Below, piece after piece: positions 50,874 through 59,366 of a DNA stretch of 64,000 nucleotides (positions within the stretch are counted from its first letter, which is position 1; each line of letters begins with the position of its first letter). The position numbers and the translations under genes are program-made. Source of the DNA: Pseudomonas sp. 14P_8.1_Bac3 (GTDB lineage Bacteria > Pseudomonadota > Gammaproteobacteria > Pseudomonadales > Pseudomonadaceae); the NCBI RefSeq assembly GCF_025466085.1, contig NZ_JANLOD010000065.1, positions 1 through 64,000 on the forward strand, given 5' to 3'. The notes beneath the pieces were generated by a model that had not been told where the DNA came from, did not search any database, and worked only from the letters and a program-made list of their open reading frames with translations.

Positions 50874-50935
50874 GCTTTACCTGTAAGAAAAAAAGAGTAG
50901 AGTTGCGCGCCTTCCGATCTGCCCCACAGTGCTCT

Positions 50936-51259
50936 ATGAAGTTTCGCTCAGTATCAATTTCTGTCACTGCTACACCCCCAAGTGTTACCCCACCCAAACG
51001 CTTTTCGATGCGCGTGGCGGAGTGGCTGCTGGACAGCCCGCGCCTCGGTGAAAATACCAACGTCAAACACTTTGCCGGGCGTCTGCTCAAGCAACCGGCG
51101 CGCGAAGGTGTGGTGGCCGCGCAAAGTCGTCTCGGTCAGTTGATGTGCCGCGAATGTGGCAATGCCCGGGACCGCCGAATTGGCCAGGACCTGTTGCGTC
51201 AGGCCGCCCGGGCCGGAGACCGTCGGGCACAACGGGAACTGGGTCTGATCGAAGACTGA
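50936..51259 (+). CDS. Small Sel1-repeat-like protein
   Basis: A 107-aa protein (or 83 aa from the ATG at 51008). The second half (AREGVVAAQSRLGQLMCREC and GQDLLRQAARAGDRRAQRELG) contains two Sel1/TPR-like helical hairpins with the usual A..G...A...L.. spacing. Sel1 repeats mediate protein-protein contacts. The N-terminal 24 residues are Ser/Thr/Pro-rich and of uncertain status. No strong ribosome-binding site is visible before either ATG. It precedes rmuC by about 60 nt. Confidence 0.7.
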   Translation: MKFRSVSISVTATPPSVTPPKRFSMRVAEWLLDSPRLGENTNVKHFAGRLLKQPAREGVVAAQSRLGQLMCRECGNARDRRIGQDLLRQAARAGDRRAQRELGLIED

Positions 51260-51320
51260 GCTGTCCAAGACCTGACGCCTTGGTTAACCTTCAAGCTTTA
51301 TCGAATGGGCAGGAATGGCG

Positions 51321-52799
51321 ATGGCGATGGACTTGACCAGCATATTGCTCGGTCTGGCAGGGGCAGCACTGCCGCTGTTGGTATTGGCCTGGCAACTTCA
51401 GCGTCGGGCGAGCACCTCGCAGTCGGACGTCGCGCTGCTGGAAGAGCGGCTCACCATGGCCCAACTGGCTCAGGACGGCCTGAACGCCCAGCTCGAAGCC
51501 TCTCGTGACGAAATAGCTGACCTGGGGCAGGCCAACGCTGCCAAACAGGCAGAATTGGCCGCGCTGCGCCGTGAAGTCGAGCTGCTGCAGATCGAGCGCG
51601 ACGATGCCCGCGATGCCTCCCACGCATGGAATATAGAACGCGCCGGCAAAGAGGCCGAGCTGCGTCGCCTGGATGCTCAGGCCGCCTCCCTGAATGCCGA
51701 GTTGCGCGAGCAACAGGAAAGCCATCAACAACGCCTTAACGACCTGCAAGGCTCGCGGGACGAGTTGCGTGCCCAGTTCGCCGAACTGGCCGGCAAGATC
51801 TTCGATGAGCGCGAACAGCGTTTCGCCGAAACCAGTCAGCAACGCCTGGGTCAGTTGCTCGATCCACTGAAGGAACGTATCCAGTCGTTTGAAAAGCGCG
51901 TCGAGGAAAGTTATCAGGCCGAAGCCCGGGAACGTTTTTCCCTGGCCAAAGAGCTGGAGCGTCTGCAACAGCTAAACCTGCGCCTGAGCGATGAAGCCAC
52001 CAACCTGACCCGCGCCTTGAAAGGCCAGAAAACCCAGGGCAACTGGGGCGAACTGATTCTTGAGCGGGTGCTTGAGCACGCTGGTCTGGAGAAGGGCCGC
52101 GAATACCAGACCCAGGTCAACCTGAAAGGTCCGGACGGTGAGCGCTTCCAGCCGGACGTGATCATTTACCTGCCGGGCGACAAGCAGGTGGTGGTCGACT
52201 CCAAGGTCAGCCTGACGGCCTATCAGCAATACGTGGCGGCCGAGGACGAGGCCATTGGTCAGATCGCCATCAAGCAGCACGTGCTGTCGCTGCGCACCCA
52301 CGTCAAAGGCCTGGCCGGCAAGGATTACAAACGCCTCGACGGCTTGCACAGCCTGGATTTCGTCTTGCTGTTCGTCCCCATCGAAGCGGCGTTTTCCGCC
52401 GCGTTGCAAGCCGAACCGACTCTGTTTCAGGAAGCTTTCGACCGCAACATTGTGATCGTCAGCCCAACCACATTGCTCGCGACCCTGCGGGTTATCGACA
52501 GCTTGTGGAAGCAGGAGCGCCAGAGTCAGAACGCCCGGGAAATCGCCGAGCGGGCAGGGTGGCTGTACGACAAGTTCGTGCTGTTCATTCAGGATCTGGA
52601 TGAAGTCGGCAACCGTCTGCAGCAACTGGACAAGGCCTACAGCTCGGCGCGTAACAAGCTGACAGAAGGCCGCGGTAATCTGGTCAGCCGCAGCGAGCAG
52701 CTCAAATTGCTGGGCGCGCGGGCCAGCAAAAGCCTGCCGGCGGATCTGCTGGAGCGGGCGATGACGGACGTCGATGGGTTGGCCGAGTTGCCCGAATAG
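51321..52799 (+). CDS. rmuC: DNA recombination protein RmuC
   Basis: A 492-aa RmuC-family protein. An N-terminal hydrophobic helix (about residues 5-22) is followed by a long coiled coil (about 35-200, many Glu/Arg/Gln heptads) and then the nuclease-like RmuC domain with GNWGELILERVLEHAGL, PDVIIYLPGDKQVVVDSKVS and FVPIEAAFSAAL. RmuC limits recombination at inverted repeats. ATGs occur at 51315, 51321 and 51327; 51321 best fits the AGGA at 51311-51314. It converges on the kinase gene with an 11-nt gap. Confidence 0.93.
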   Translation: MAMDLTSILLGLAGAALPLLVLAWQLQRRASTSQSDVALLEERLTMAQLAQDGLNAQLEASRDEIADLGQANAAKQAELAALRREVELLQIERDDARDASHAWNIERAGKEAELRRLDAQAASLNAELREQQESHQQRLNDLQGSRDELRAQFAELAGKIFDEREQRFAETSQQRLGQLLDPLKERIQSFEKRVEESYQAEARERFSLAKELERLQQLNLRLSDEATNLTRALKGQKTQGNWGELILERVLEHAGLEKGREYQTQVNLKGPDGERFQPDVIIYLPGDKQVVVDSKVSLTAYQQYVAAEDEAIGQIAIKQHVLSLRTHVKGLAGKDYKRLDGLHSLDFVLLFVPIEAAFSAALQAEPTLFQEAFDRNIVIVSPTTLLATLRVIDSLWKQERQSQNAREIAERAGWLYDKFVLFIQDLDEVGNRLQQLDKAYSSARNKLTEGRGNLVSRSEQLKLLGARASKSLPADLLERAMTDVDGLAELPE

Positions 52800-52810
52800 G
52801 TCCTAACCCT

Positions 52811-55800
52811 TCACAACGGCAAATACCGACTCAACAACGCCCGCAACGCCGCCGGTTTCACCGGCTTCGCCAGGTAATCCAGCCCCGCCGCATGCACCTG
52901 CGCCACCGTCTCCGGGTGCCCGTCCGCGCTGATCACCACCCCGGGAACCGGCTCACCCAATCGGGTGCGCAGCCAGGCCATCAGCTCGGTCCCGGTCTCG
53001 CCATCGTCGAGGTGGTAATCCACCAGTGCCAGTTGCGGACGCATGCCATCGTTCAGCAGTGCCGCGCACTCCTCGCGGTTGCGCGCGGTCCAGACCTGAC
53101 AACCCCAGCGGCTCAGCAGACTGTTCATGCCGATCAAAATGCTGTCTTCATTGTCGATGCACAGCACCTGCGCGCCGCTCGGGAGTTTGCCGTTCAGCTC
53201 GGTGGCATTGGTCGGCGTCGCGACTTGCGCTTTGGCCAACGGCACGGTGACGCTGAACACACTGCCGCGTCCGGGCCAGGAGCGCACTTGCAAGGTGTGG
53301 CCGAGCACCCGGCACAGGCCGTCAGCAATCGCCAGGCCCAGCCCCAGGCCTTTCTCGGCGCGGGTCTGGTGGCTGTCGAGGCGTTTGAATTCTTCGAAAA
53401 TCACTTTCTGTTTGTCTTCCGGTATCCCCGGCCCGCGGTCCCAGACCTCCAGGCACAGCTCGCCCTTGTGCCGACGAACCCCCAGCAGCACCGGCCCCTT
53501 GGCGTAGCGGAAAGCATTGGTCAGGAAGTTCTGCAGGATCCGGCGCAACAGTTTGATGTCGCTGTTGACCCGCAAGGTGCTGCCCCGCAGCCGGAACTTC
53601 AGGCCTTGGTCCCGGGCCAGCGCCTTGAATTCGGCGCCGAGAATGTCGAACAACTCATTGAGCACGAACGGCTTCGGATCCGGGTTGATCTTGCCGTTCT
53701 CCAGGCGAGAAATATCGAGCAGGTCGCTGATCAGGTCCTCCGCCGAGCGCAGTGACGAATCGAGGTGATGCACCAGTTTCTGCGCTTCACCGGACAAGCC
53801 GTCGTCCTGATGGGACAGGGCCGCGGAAAACAGGCGCGCGGCATTCAGCGGTTGCATCAGGTCATGACTGACCGCGGCGAGAAAGCGGGTCTTCGACTGG
53901 TTGGCCGATTCGGCGGTGCCCTTGGCTTCGGTCAGGGCCACGTTGAGCTGCGACAGCTCATGAGTACGTTCGGCCACCCGCCGCTCCAGGCCTTCGTTGG
54001 CTTCGGTCAGGGCCTGCTCGGCCTCGCGGAACGCGGTGATGTCAGTGAAACTCATGACAAAACCGCCGCCGGGCATCGGGTTGCCGATCAGCTCGATCAC
54101 ACGGCCGTTGGGGAAAAGTCGTTCAGAGGTGTGGGCGCGGCCCTGACGCATCCAGTGCAAACGGCGTGCGACGTGCACCTCCGCTTCACCGGGACCACAC
54201 AGACCGCGCTCGGCGTTGTAGCGAATGATGTCGGCAATCGGTCGGCCGACACTGATCAAACCGTCCGGGTAGTTGAACAACTCCAGATAACGCCGGTTCC
54301 ACGCCACCAGGCGCAGCGACTGGTCGACCACGCTGATGCCTTGGGTGATGTTCTCGATCGCGCCCTGCAACAAGGCGCGGTTGAACTGCAGCACTTCCGA
54401 GGCTTCGTCGGCGATTCGGACGACGTCTTCAAGCTGCATTTCCCGACCTTCGATGGCGGCTTTTACTACGGCACGCGTCGAAGAAGCGCCCAGCACGCCG
54501 GCCAGCAAGCGTTCGGTGTGGGCGATCCATTCACCGTCGGCGTTCTGGTTCGGATTGAAGCCTTTGCCCTGGCGATAGGCGAAACGTATAAAGCTCTGCC
54601 GGGCGCGTTCTTCACCGACAAAGCGGGCCGCCAGTTGCAGCAGGTCGTCGATTTGTACCGCCAGCATCGAGCGGGCGCTGGGCCGTGCGCTGATTTCCTG
54701 ACCGATGAAACGCCCGGCCTGCCAGTGCTCCGACACCCGCGTGCGCGACAGCACCGACACCCAGGCGAACAGCGTGAAGTTGGCCGCCATCGACAACACC
54801 ACGCCTTGGGTCAGCGGGGTGAGCGGCAGGTTCAGCGGGTTGCTGTGCAGCCAGGCCAAGCCCGGAAAACTGTTCAGCGACAAACCGAGGCTGTGGGCGG
54901 CAATCGGCAGAATCAGGGTGTAAAACCACAGGAAGGTCCCGGCGGCGAGACCCGCGAACACGCCGCGGCGGTTGGCTTGTTTCCAATACAGTGCACCGAG
55001 CATGGCCGGGGCCAACTGGGTGACGGCGGCGAAGGCGATCTGGCCGATGGTTGCCAGGCTCGCGGTTGAGCCGAGCAGGCGATAGCTGACGTAGGCCAGC
55101 AGCAGAATCACCACGATGCTGACGCGGCGCACCGAGAGCATCCACTGGCGGAACACTTCGAATGGCCGCTCGGCGTTGTTGCGGCGCAGCAGCCACGGCA
55201 ACAGCATGTCGTTGGACACCATCGTCGACAGTGCGACGCTGGCGACAATCACCATGCCAGTCGCGGCTGAGGCTCCGCCGATAAAAGCCAGCATCGCCAA
55301 CGCGGGATGGGCCTGGGCCAGCGGCAGGCTGATGACGAACGAGTCCGGCAGCACCGAACTGGGCAGCAGCATCTGCCCGGCCAGCGCGATCGGCACCACG
55401 AACAGGGCTGCCAACGCCAGGTAGGCCGGGAACACCCACTTGGCCAGGCGCAAATCCTGCGGGTCGATGTTTTCTACCACGGTCACGTGGAACTGCCTCG
55501 GCAGGCAGATGATCGCCATCATCGCCACGCCGGTTTGCACCACCATCGACGGCCAGTTGATGGTTTCTTTCCAATATTCTTCAAGACGCGGCGCGAGCAT
55601 GGCCTGATTGAACAGGTCGTCGAAACCGTCGTACAGGCCGAAGGTCACGAACGCGCCCACCGCGAGAAAAGCGAACAGCTTGACCAGGGATTCGAACGCA
55701 ATCGCCAGCACCATGCCGCGGTGGTGTTCCGTGGCGTCGAGGTTGCGAGTGCCGAACACAATGGTAAACAGCGCCAGCACCAGCGACACGATCAGGGCCG

Positions 55801-56281
55801 TGTCCTGGGCGCGGGTGCCCATGGCGTCGGCACCGGCGCCGATCAGCAGGTTCACGCCGAGGACGATGCCTTTGAGCTGCAAAGCGATGTAGGGCAGCAC
55901 GCCGACCAGGCAGATCAGCGCCACCACGATCGCCAGCGACTGGGATTTGCCATAGCGGGCGGCGATGAAGTCAGCGATGGAGGTGATGTTCTCCTGCTTG
56001 CTGATCATCACCATTTTCTGCAGCACCCACGGCGCACACACCAGCAACAGGATCGGCCCGAGGTAGATCGGCAAGAACGACCAGAGTTGCTCGGCGGCCT
56101 GGCCGACGGCACCGAAGAACGTCCAGCTGGTGCAATAGACCGCCAGCGACAGGCTGTAAACCCAGGCACGCACCCGCGGTGGCAATGGCGCACTGCGACG
56201 GTCGCCGTAGAAGGCGATGGCGAACATGACGGCCATATAGGCCAGGGCGACGGCGGCGATCAGCCCGCTGGACAGCGACAT
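52811..56281 (-). CDS. SSS transporter / PAS / hybrid histidine kinase (CbrA-like)
   Basis: A 1156-aa sensor. Residues 1 to about 510 form an SSS-type transporter domain with about 13 helices (YCTSWTFFGAVGQAAEQLWS, KQENITSIADFIAARYGKS). A PAS domain covers about 630-750 (AIENITQGISVVDQSLRLVAW), followed by a coiled coil. The HisKA phospho-acceptor is His806 (AAVSHDLMQPLNAARLFS), the N-box Asn922, the G1 box DRGPGIP (948-954), and the C-terminal receiver has phospho-acceptor Asp1088 (VDYHLDDGETG) with Asp1043/Glu1045/Asp1046 and Lys1139. CbrA itself lacks a receiver, so this is a hybrid relative. GGAG precedes the start. No partner response regulator is adjacent. Confidence 0.93.
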   Translation of the reverse strand: MSLSSGLIAAVALAYMAVMFAIAFYGDRRSAPLPPRVRAWVYSLSLAVYCTSWTFFGAVGQAAEQLWSFLPIYLGPILLLVCAPWVLQKMVMISKQENITSIADFIAARYGKSQSLAIVVALICLVGVLPYIALQLKGIVLGVNLLIGAGADAMGTRAQDTALIVSLVLALFTIVFGTRNLDATEHHRGMVLAIAFESLVKLFAFLAVGAFVTFGLYDGFDDLFNQAMLAPRLEEYWKETINWPSMVVQTGVAMMAIICLPRQFHVTVVENIDPQDLRLAKWVFPAYLALAALFVVPIALAGQMLLPSSVLPDSFVISLPLAQAHPALAMLAFIGGASAATGMVIVASVALSTMVSNDMLLPWLLRRNNAERPFEVFRQWMLSVRRVSIVVILLLAYVSYRLLGSTASLATIGQIAFAAVTQLAPAMLGALYWKQANRRGVFAGLAAGTFLWFYTLILPIAAHSLGLSLNSFPGLAWLHSNPLNLPLTPLTQGVVLSMAANFTLFAWVSVLSRTRVSEHWQAGRFIGQEISARPSARSMLAVQIDDLLQLAARFVGEERARQSFIRFAYRQGKGFNPNQNADGEWIAHTERLLAGVLGASSTRAVVKAAIEGREMQLEDVVRIADEASEVLQFNRALLQGAIENITQGISVVDQSLRLVAWNRRYLELFNYPDGLISVGRPIADIIRYNAERGLCGPGEAEVHVARRLHWMRQGRAHTSERLFPNGRVIELIGNPMPGGGFVMSFTDITAFREAEQALTEANEGLERRVAERTHELSQLNVALTEAKGTAESANQSKTRFLAAVSHDLMQPLNAARLFSAALSHQDDGLSGEAQKLVHHLDSSLRSAEDLISDLLDISRLENGKINPDPKPFVLNELFDILGAEFKALARDQGLKFRLRGSTLRVNSDIKLLRRILQNFLTNAFRYAKGPVLLGVRRHKGELCLEVWDRGPGIPEDKQKVIFEEFKRLDSHQTRAEKGLGLGLAIADGLCRVLGHTLQVRSWPGRGSVFSVTVPLAKAQVATPTNATELNGKLPSGAQVLCIDNEDSILIGMNSLLSRWGCQVWTARNREECAALLNDGMRPQLALVDYHLDDGETGTELMAWLRTRLGEPVPGVVISADGHPETVAQVHAAGLDYLAKPVKPAALRALLSRYLPL

Positions 56282-56409
56282 GGGGACTCCAGACAAAGAC
56301 ACCCGGGACTCCCGCCCGGACAGACAGTCTCGCACGGCTGTCTGCGTTAGTCAGTGTCGACCAAGGTCGTGGCGTGGCGGGGTGTCGCAGGAGTGGAAAT
56401 TGGCTGTCT

Positions 56410-56432
56410 GGGCGGGCTTGCCCGCGAAGGCA
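56410..56432. repeat. Solitary REP element
   Basis: The palindrome CGGGCTTGCCCG and the flanking GCGAAGGCA match single REP arms seen elsewhere in the window, but no inverse partner lies nearby. It sits between the kinase start and the end of the TetR gene. Confidence 0.65.
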
Positions 56433-56435
56433 TCC

Positions 56436-56975
56436 TCACTGACTCAACGCAATCTCGATCAACCGGTGCAATTCCTCTACCTCCAACGGTGCCTTCGAAA
56501 ACAGAATCCGAAACACCGAAGGCGCCACCGCCAGATTGATCAACCGATCCACGCTTGGCTTCGGCTGATCAGGGTAGCGATCCAGAATTGTCTGCAACTG
56601 TGCGCCAATAAGCGCTGCACAAAAGCCGGGCGTCGGGCTCGATTGCACATCACGCAGAATATTGCGCCCGGGTTCGGAGCTCATCTCGTCCAGATACTGC
56701 TCCGCCCACGCGCGCACATCCCCGCGCAGGCTGCCGGTGTTGGCCGGCTCGCTGTCGGGTTGCATGCGCGCCAACGCGACGTCAGCCAGCAACGCCGACA
56801 GATCGCCCCAGCGGCGGTAAATGGTTGACGGCGTCACCCCCGCCCGCGCGGCGATTTGCGGGACGGTCACGGTGGCACGATCTTGCTCTTCAAGGAGCGC
56901 ACGAACGGCCGAATGAATCGACTCTTGCACCCGTGCACTGCGGCCGCCGGGGCGTAAACCTTCTCTAATAGCCAT
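56436..56975 (-). CDS. TetR family transcriptional regulator
   Basis: A 179-aa TetR-type repressor. The helix-turn-helix is at about residues 37-58 (VTVPQIAARAGVTPSTIYRR), preceded by an arginine-rich N-terminus. The C-terminal ligand domain (about 85-179) has no recognisable effector signature. It is divergent from the MFS gene, with a 91-nt gap holding an inverted repeat, so it probably represses that transporter and perhaps itself. Confidence 0.92.
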   Translation of the reverse strand: MAIREGLRPGGRSARVQESIHSAVRALLEEQDRATVTVPQIAARAGVTPSTIYRRWGDLSALLADVALARMQPDSEPANTGSLRGDVRAWAEQYLDEMSSEPGRNILRDVQSSPTPGFCAALIGAQLQTILDRYPDQPKPSVDRLINLAVAPSVFRILFSKAPLEVEELHRLIEIALSQ

Positions 56976-57030
56976 GGATCGGACCTTAACACAAAGAATT
57001 TGCTTTAAGCGCTGACGAGTCGCACAATCC

Positions 57031-57055
57031 GCAAAAGCAAAAAATTAGCTTTTGC
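57031..57055. promoter_or_regulatory. Probable TetR operator
   Basis: GCAAAAGC (57031-57038) and GCTTTTGC (57048-57055) are exact inverse complements with a 9-nt AT-rich centre. It ends 11 nt before the MFS ATG and lies 55-80 nt upstream of the TetR start. Confidence 0.65.
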
Positions 57056-57066
57056 GGAGTGTGCAC

Positions 57067-58263
57067 ATGTCGAATTCAGTTTTCAAGCGGTCACACCTGT
57101 GGTTTCTGGCGATCACTTTACTCAGTTTTCTCGCGGCTTCCACGGCGCCGACGCCGTTGTATCACTTGTATCAGGAACACCTGCAATTCTCGGCGGCGAC
57201 ACTGACCCTGATTTTCGCGGTGTACGCCCTCAGCTTGCTGGTGGCGCTGCTGACGGTGGGTTCGCTGTCGGATCACCTGGGACGCAAACCGGTGATTTTT
57301 ACCGCGGTGCTGCTCAACATGCTGGCGATGCTGCTGTTTATCGGTGCCGACAGCGTTCCCTGGTTGATCAGCGCGCGCGTGCTGCAAGGCTTTGCCACCG
57401 GGATGGCTACGGCTGCGTTGGGCGCGGCGCTGCTGGACACGGATCGTCAGCAGGGCCCGCTGGTCAACAGCGTCGCGCCATTGATCGGCATGGCTATCGG
57501 CGCCATGGGCTGCGGCTTGCTGGCCGAGTACGCGCCACTGCCGCTGCAATTGACCTTCTGGGTGCTGCTTGCGCTGTTCGCAGGTCAGGCGTTGTACATC
57601 TGGCGCCTGCCAGAAAGTGTCAGTCCTCAACCTGGCGCGCTGGCTTCGCTGCGCCCATCCCTGCATGTGCCAGTCCAGGCGCGGCGCGCATTGGGGCTGG
57701 TGCTGCCGATCAACACCGCCGCATGGGCGCTCGGAGGTTTTTATGCGTCCCTCGCGCCATCCCTTGTCCGTACGGCCACCGGGTCGACCTCGAATCTGAT
57801 TGGCGGCGCCACCGTGGCCGTGCTGACGGTTACCGGTGCATTAATGATCTACACCTTGCGCAGTCGTCCCGCCGAGAAAGTCTTGCGAGTGGGGGCGAGC
57901 GTTCTGCCCCTCGGGGTGGCGACCGTTCTGTTGGCGGTGCACAGCGGCAGTCTGTTGCTGTTTTTCATTGGCACACTGGTGGCCGGTTGCGGTTTTGGCG
58001 CGAGCTTCCTGGGTTCGCTCCGCAGTGTCGTCCCATTGGCCTTGCCTCACGAGCGGGCGGGGCTGATGTCGGCATTTTATGCGCTCAGCTACCTGGCGTT
58101 CTGTTTGCCGTCATTGCTGGCGGGAAGTCTGACCCACACCTTTGGCCTGGTGGCGGCTACCGATGGTTACGGCGCGGTGCTGATCATCCTGGCGGTCGGT
58201 GCTTTGCTGGCATTGCTGCGCCAGCGGCCCGCGCAAGTGTGCAGCGCGACCGGTCGCCCCTAA
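57067..58263 (+). CDS. MFS transporter (YcaD/AraJ-like), likely TetR-controlled
   Basis: A 398-aa major facilitator with 12 predicted helices. FLAASTAPTPLYHLYQEHLQ at the N-terminus, GSLSDHLGRKPVIF between helices 2 and 3, and LQGFATGMATAALGAALLD are typical of MFS drug/solute exporters. ATG 57067 has GGAG 8 nt upstream; the longer frame starts with a TTG at 57052 inside the operator. The substrate is unknown, but the divergent TetR gene suggests a toxic or antimicrobial compound. Confidence 0.9.
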   Translation: MSNSVFKRSHLWFLAITLLSFLAASTAPTPLYHLYQEHLQFSAATLTLIFAVYALSLLVALLTVGSLSDHLGRKPVIFTAVLLNMLAMLLFIGADSVPWLISARVLQGFATGMATAALGAALLDTDRQQGPLVNSVAPLIGMAIGAMGCGLLAEYAPLPLQLTFWVLLALFAGQALYIWRLPESVSPQPGALASLRPSLHVPVQARRALGLVLPINTAAWALGGFYASLAPSLVRTATGSTSNLIGGATVAVLTVTGALMIYTLRSRPAEKVLRVGASVLPLGVATVLLAVHSGSLLLFFIGTLVAGCGFGASFLGSLRSVVPLALPHERAGLMSAFYALSYLAFCLPSLLAGSLTHTFGLVAATDGYGAVLIILAVGALLALLRQRPAQVCSATGRP

Positions 58264-58290
58264 AAAGGTTTTCAAGAAATCACGCAACAC

Positions 58291-58391
58291 CTGTAGGAGC
58301 CAGCTTGCTGGCGATAGTCGTCAACGAAAACGCATAGTGCCTGAATCAACGCGGCGCGCTTGCAACATCGCCAGCAAGCTGGTTCCTATAG
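58291..58391. repeat. REPIN between the MFS and SDR genes
   Basis: The left arm CTGTAGGAGCCAGCTTGCTG with GCGATAG (58291-58317) and the right arm CATCGCCAGCAAGCTGGTTC with CTATAGG (58375-58401) are inverse copies around about 55 nt. The core AGCTTGCTGG differs from the GAGCAAGCTC type of other elements, so it is a second REP subfamily. Confidence 0.85.
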
Positions 58392-58408
58392 GTATTGCGT
58401 TGGCCCAT

Positions 58409-58446
58409 AAAAAAACGGCGCCTTTCAAGGCGCCGCTTTTTTTTTT
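58409..58446. terminator. Bidirectional terminator
   Basis: CGGCGCCTT and AAGGCGCCG form a 9-bp stem with a 2-nt loop; the forward side is followed by C and ten or more T, the reverse side by seven T. It separates the convergent MFS and SDR genes. Confidence 0.92.
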
Positions 58447-58457
58447 AAGGGCAGAAA

Positions 58458-59207
58458 TCAGATCTGGGCAAACCCACCATCGACGAACAATTCAATCCCG
58501 TTGATGAAGCTGCTGTCATCCGACGCCAGGAACACCGCTGCCTTACCCACTTCCGAGGGCGTACCGAGGCGGCCGATCGGTACTTGGCCGGCGAGGTAAT
58601 CCAGCAGGCCCTGCTGCTGATCTTCAGGGGCCAGTCCGGTCAGGCCCGGGGTGTGAATCGGGCCGGGGCTGATGACATTGACGCGGATCTGGCGCGGTTT
58701 CAAATCCAGCAGCCAGGAGCGGGCGAAGTTGCGCACGGCGGCCTTGCTGGCGCTGTATACGCTGAAATTTTCCGTGCCTTTGGTGGCCGTCGTGGACGCC
58801 GTGAGGATCACCGAACCGCCGTCCTTGAGCAGCGCCAGGGACTTCTGCACGGTGAACAACAGGCCTTTGACGTTGACGCTGAAAATCCGGTCGAAGTGCT
58901 CTTCGGTAATCGCTCCGAGCGCCAGCATGTCACCGCCCCCCGCGTTAGCGAAGACGATATCCAGGTAACCGACCTTTGCTTTGATCACCTCGAAAATCCG
59001 GTCCAGATCCGCCAGGTTCGCCACGTCCCCTTGAATCCCGGTGACCGTGTGCCCGAGGGTGTTGATCGCGGCGTCCAGTTCGGCCTGACGGCGGCCGGTG
59101 ATGAATACGGTGGCCCCCTGGTCGACGAACGCTTGCGCCGAGGCCAGGCCGATTCCGGTGGTGCCGCCGGTGATCAGTGCAACTTTGCCTTTAAGAGTGC
59201 TGCTCAT
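58458..59207 (-). CDS. Short-chain dehydrogenase/reductase (SDR)
   Basis: A 249-aa classical SDR. The coenzyme motif is TGGTTGIG (residues about 14-21), NAG appears in VFANAGGGD, and the catalytic Ser/Tyr/Lys are in LTASTTATKG and YSASK. The C-terminal SFINGIELFVDGGFAQI is typical. The R in FITGRRQAEL just after beta-2 suggests NADPH preference (inference). The substrate is unknown. It is divergent from the LysR regulator 159 nt away, which probably controls it. The conserved start MSSTLKGKVALIT is at 59207. Confidence 0.93.
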   Translation of the reverse strand: MSSTLKGKVALITGGTTGIGLASAQAFVDQGATVFITGRRQAELDAAINTLGHTVTGIQGDVANLADLDRIFEVIKAKVGYLDIVFANAGGGDMLALGAITEEHFDRIFSVNVKGLLFTVQKSLALLKDGGSVILTASTTATKGTENFSVYSASKAAVRNFARSWLLDLKPRQIRVNVISPGPIHTPGLTGLAPEDQQQGLLDYLAGQVPIGRLGTPSEVGKAAVFLASDDSSFINGIELFVDGGFAQI

Positions 59208-59366
59208 GAGTGAATCTCCGCTGAGTCGTGTAGGAAGTTTTCGGCGCTGTCGTGCGCCGTTGAACAAACTCTAAGCTCGAAGATTCACTGGAAAAATCGC
59301 CTGAATCGGGTTTGTTTGTGCATGGTTGTGGACAATACTCAAGGCTCGTCACTTGAGAGTTCCGCC

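Larger units (their letters stand above)
50052..50935. other. Gene-free stretch with scattered palindromes
   Basis: About 900 nt between the 74-aa gene and the Sel1-like gene with no convincing reading frame. The forward frame 50156-50410 lacks a ribosome site and has no recognisable domain. It holds the stem-loop at 50057-50099, a leftward terminator-like hairpin at 50578-50598, DnaA-like boxes near 50566 and 50809, and a rightward terminator-like structure at 50832-50873. The first half is lower in GC than the flanks. Confidence 0.5.

Noticed and set aside
50858..50935. N-terminal extension of the Sel1-like gene
   Set aside because: It would begin inside the terminator-like hairpin and cross the AAAAAAAGAG tract, without a ribosome-binding site.
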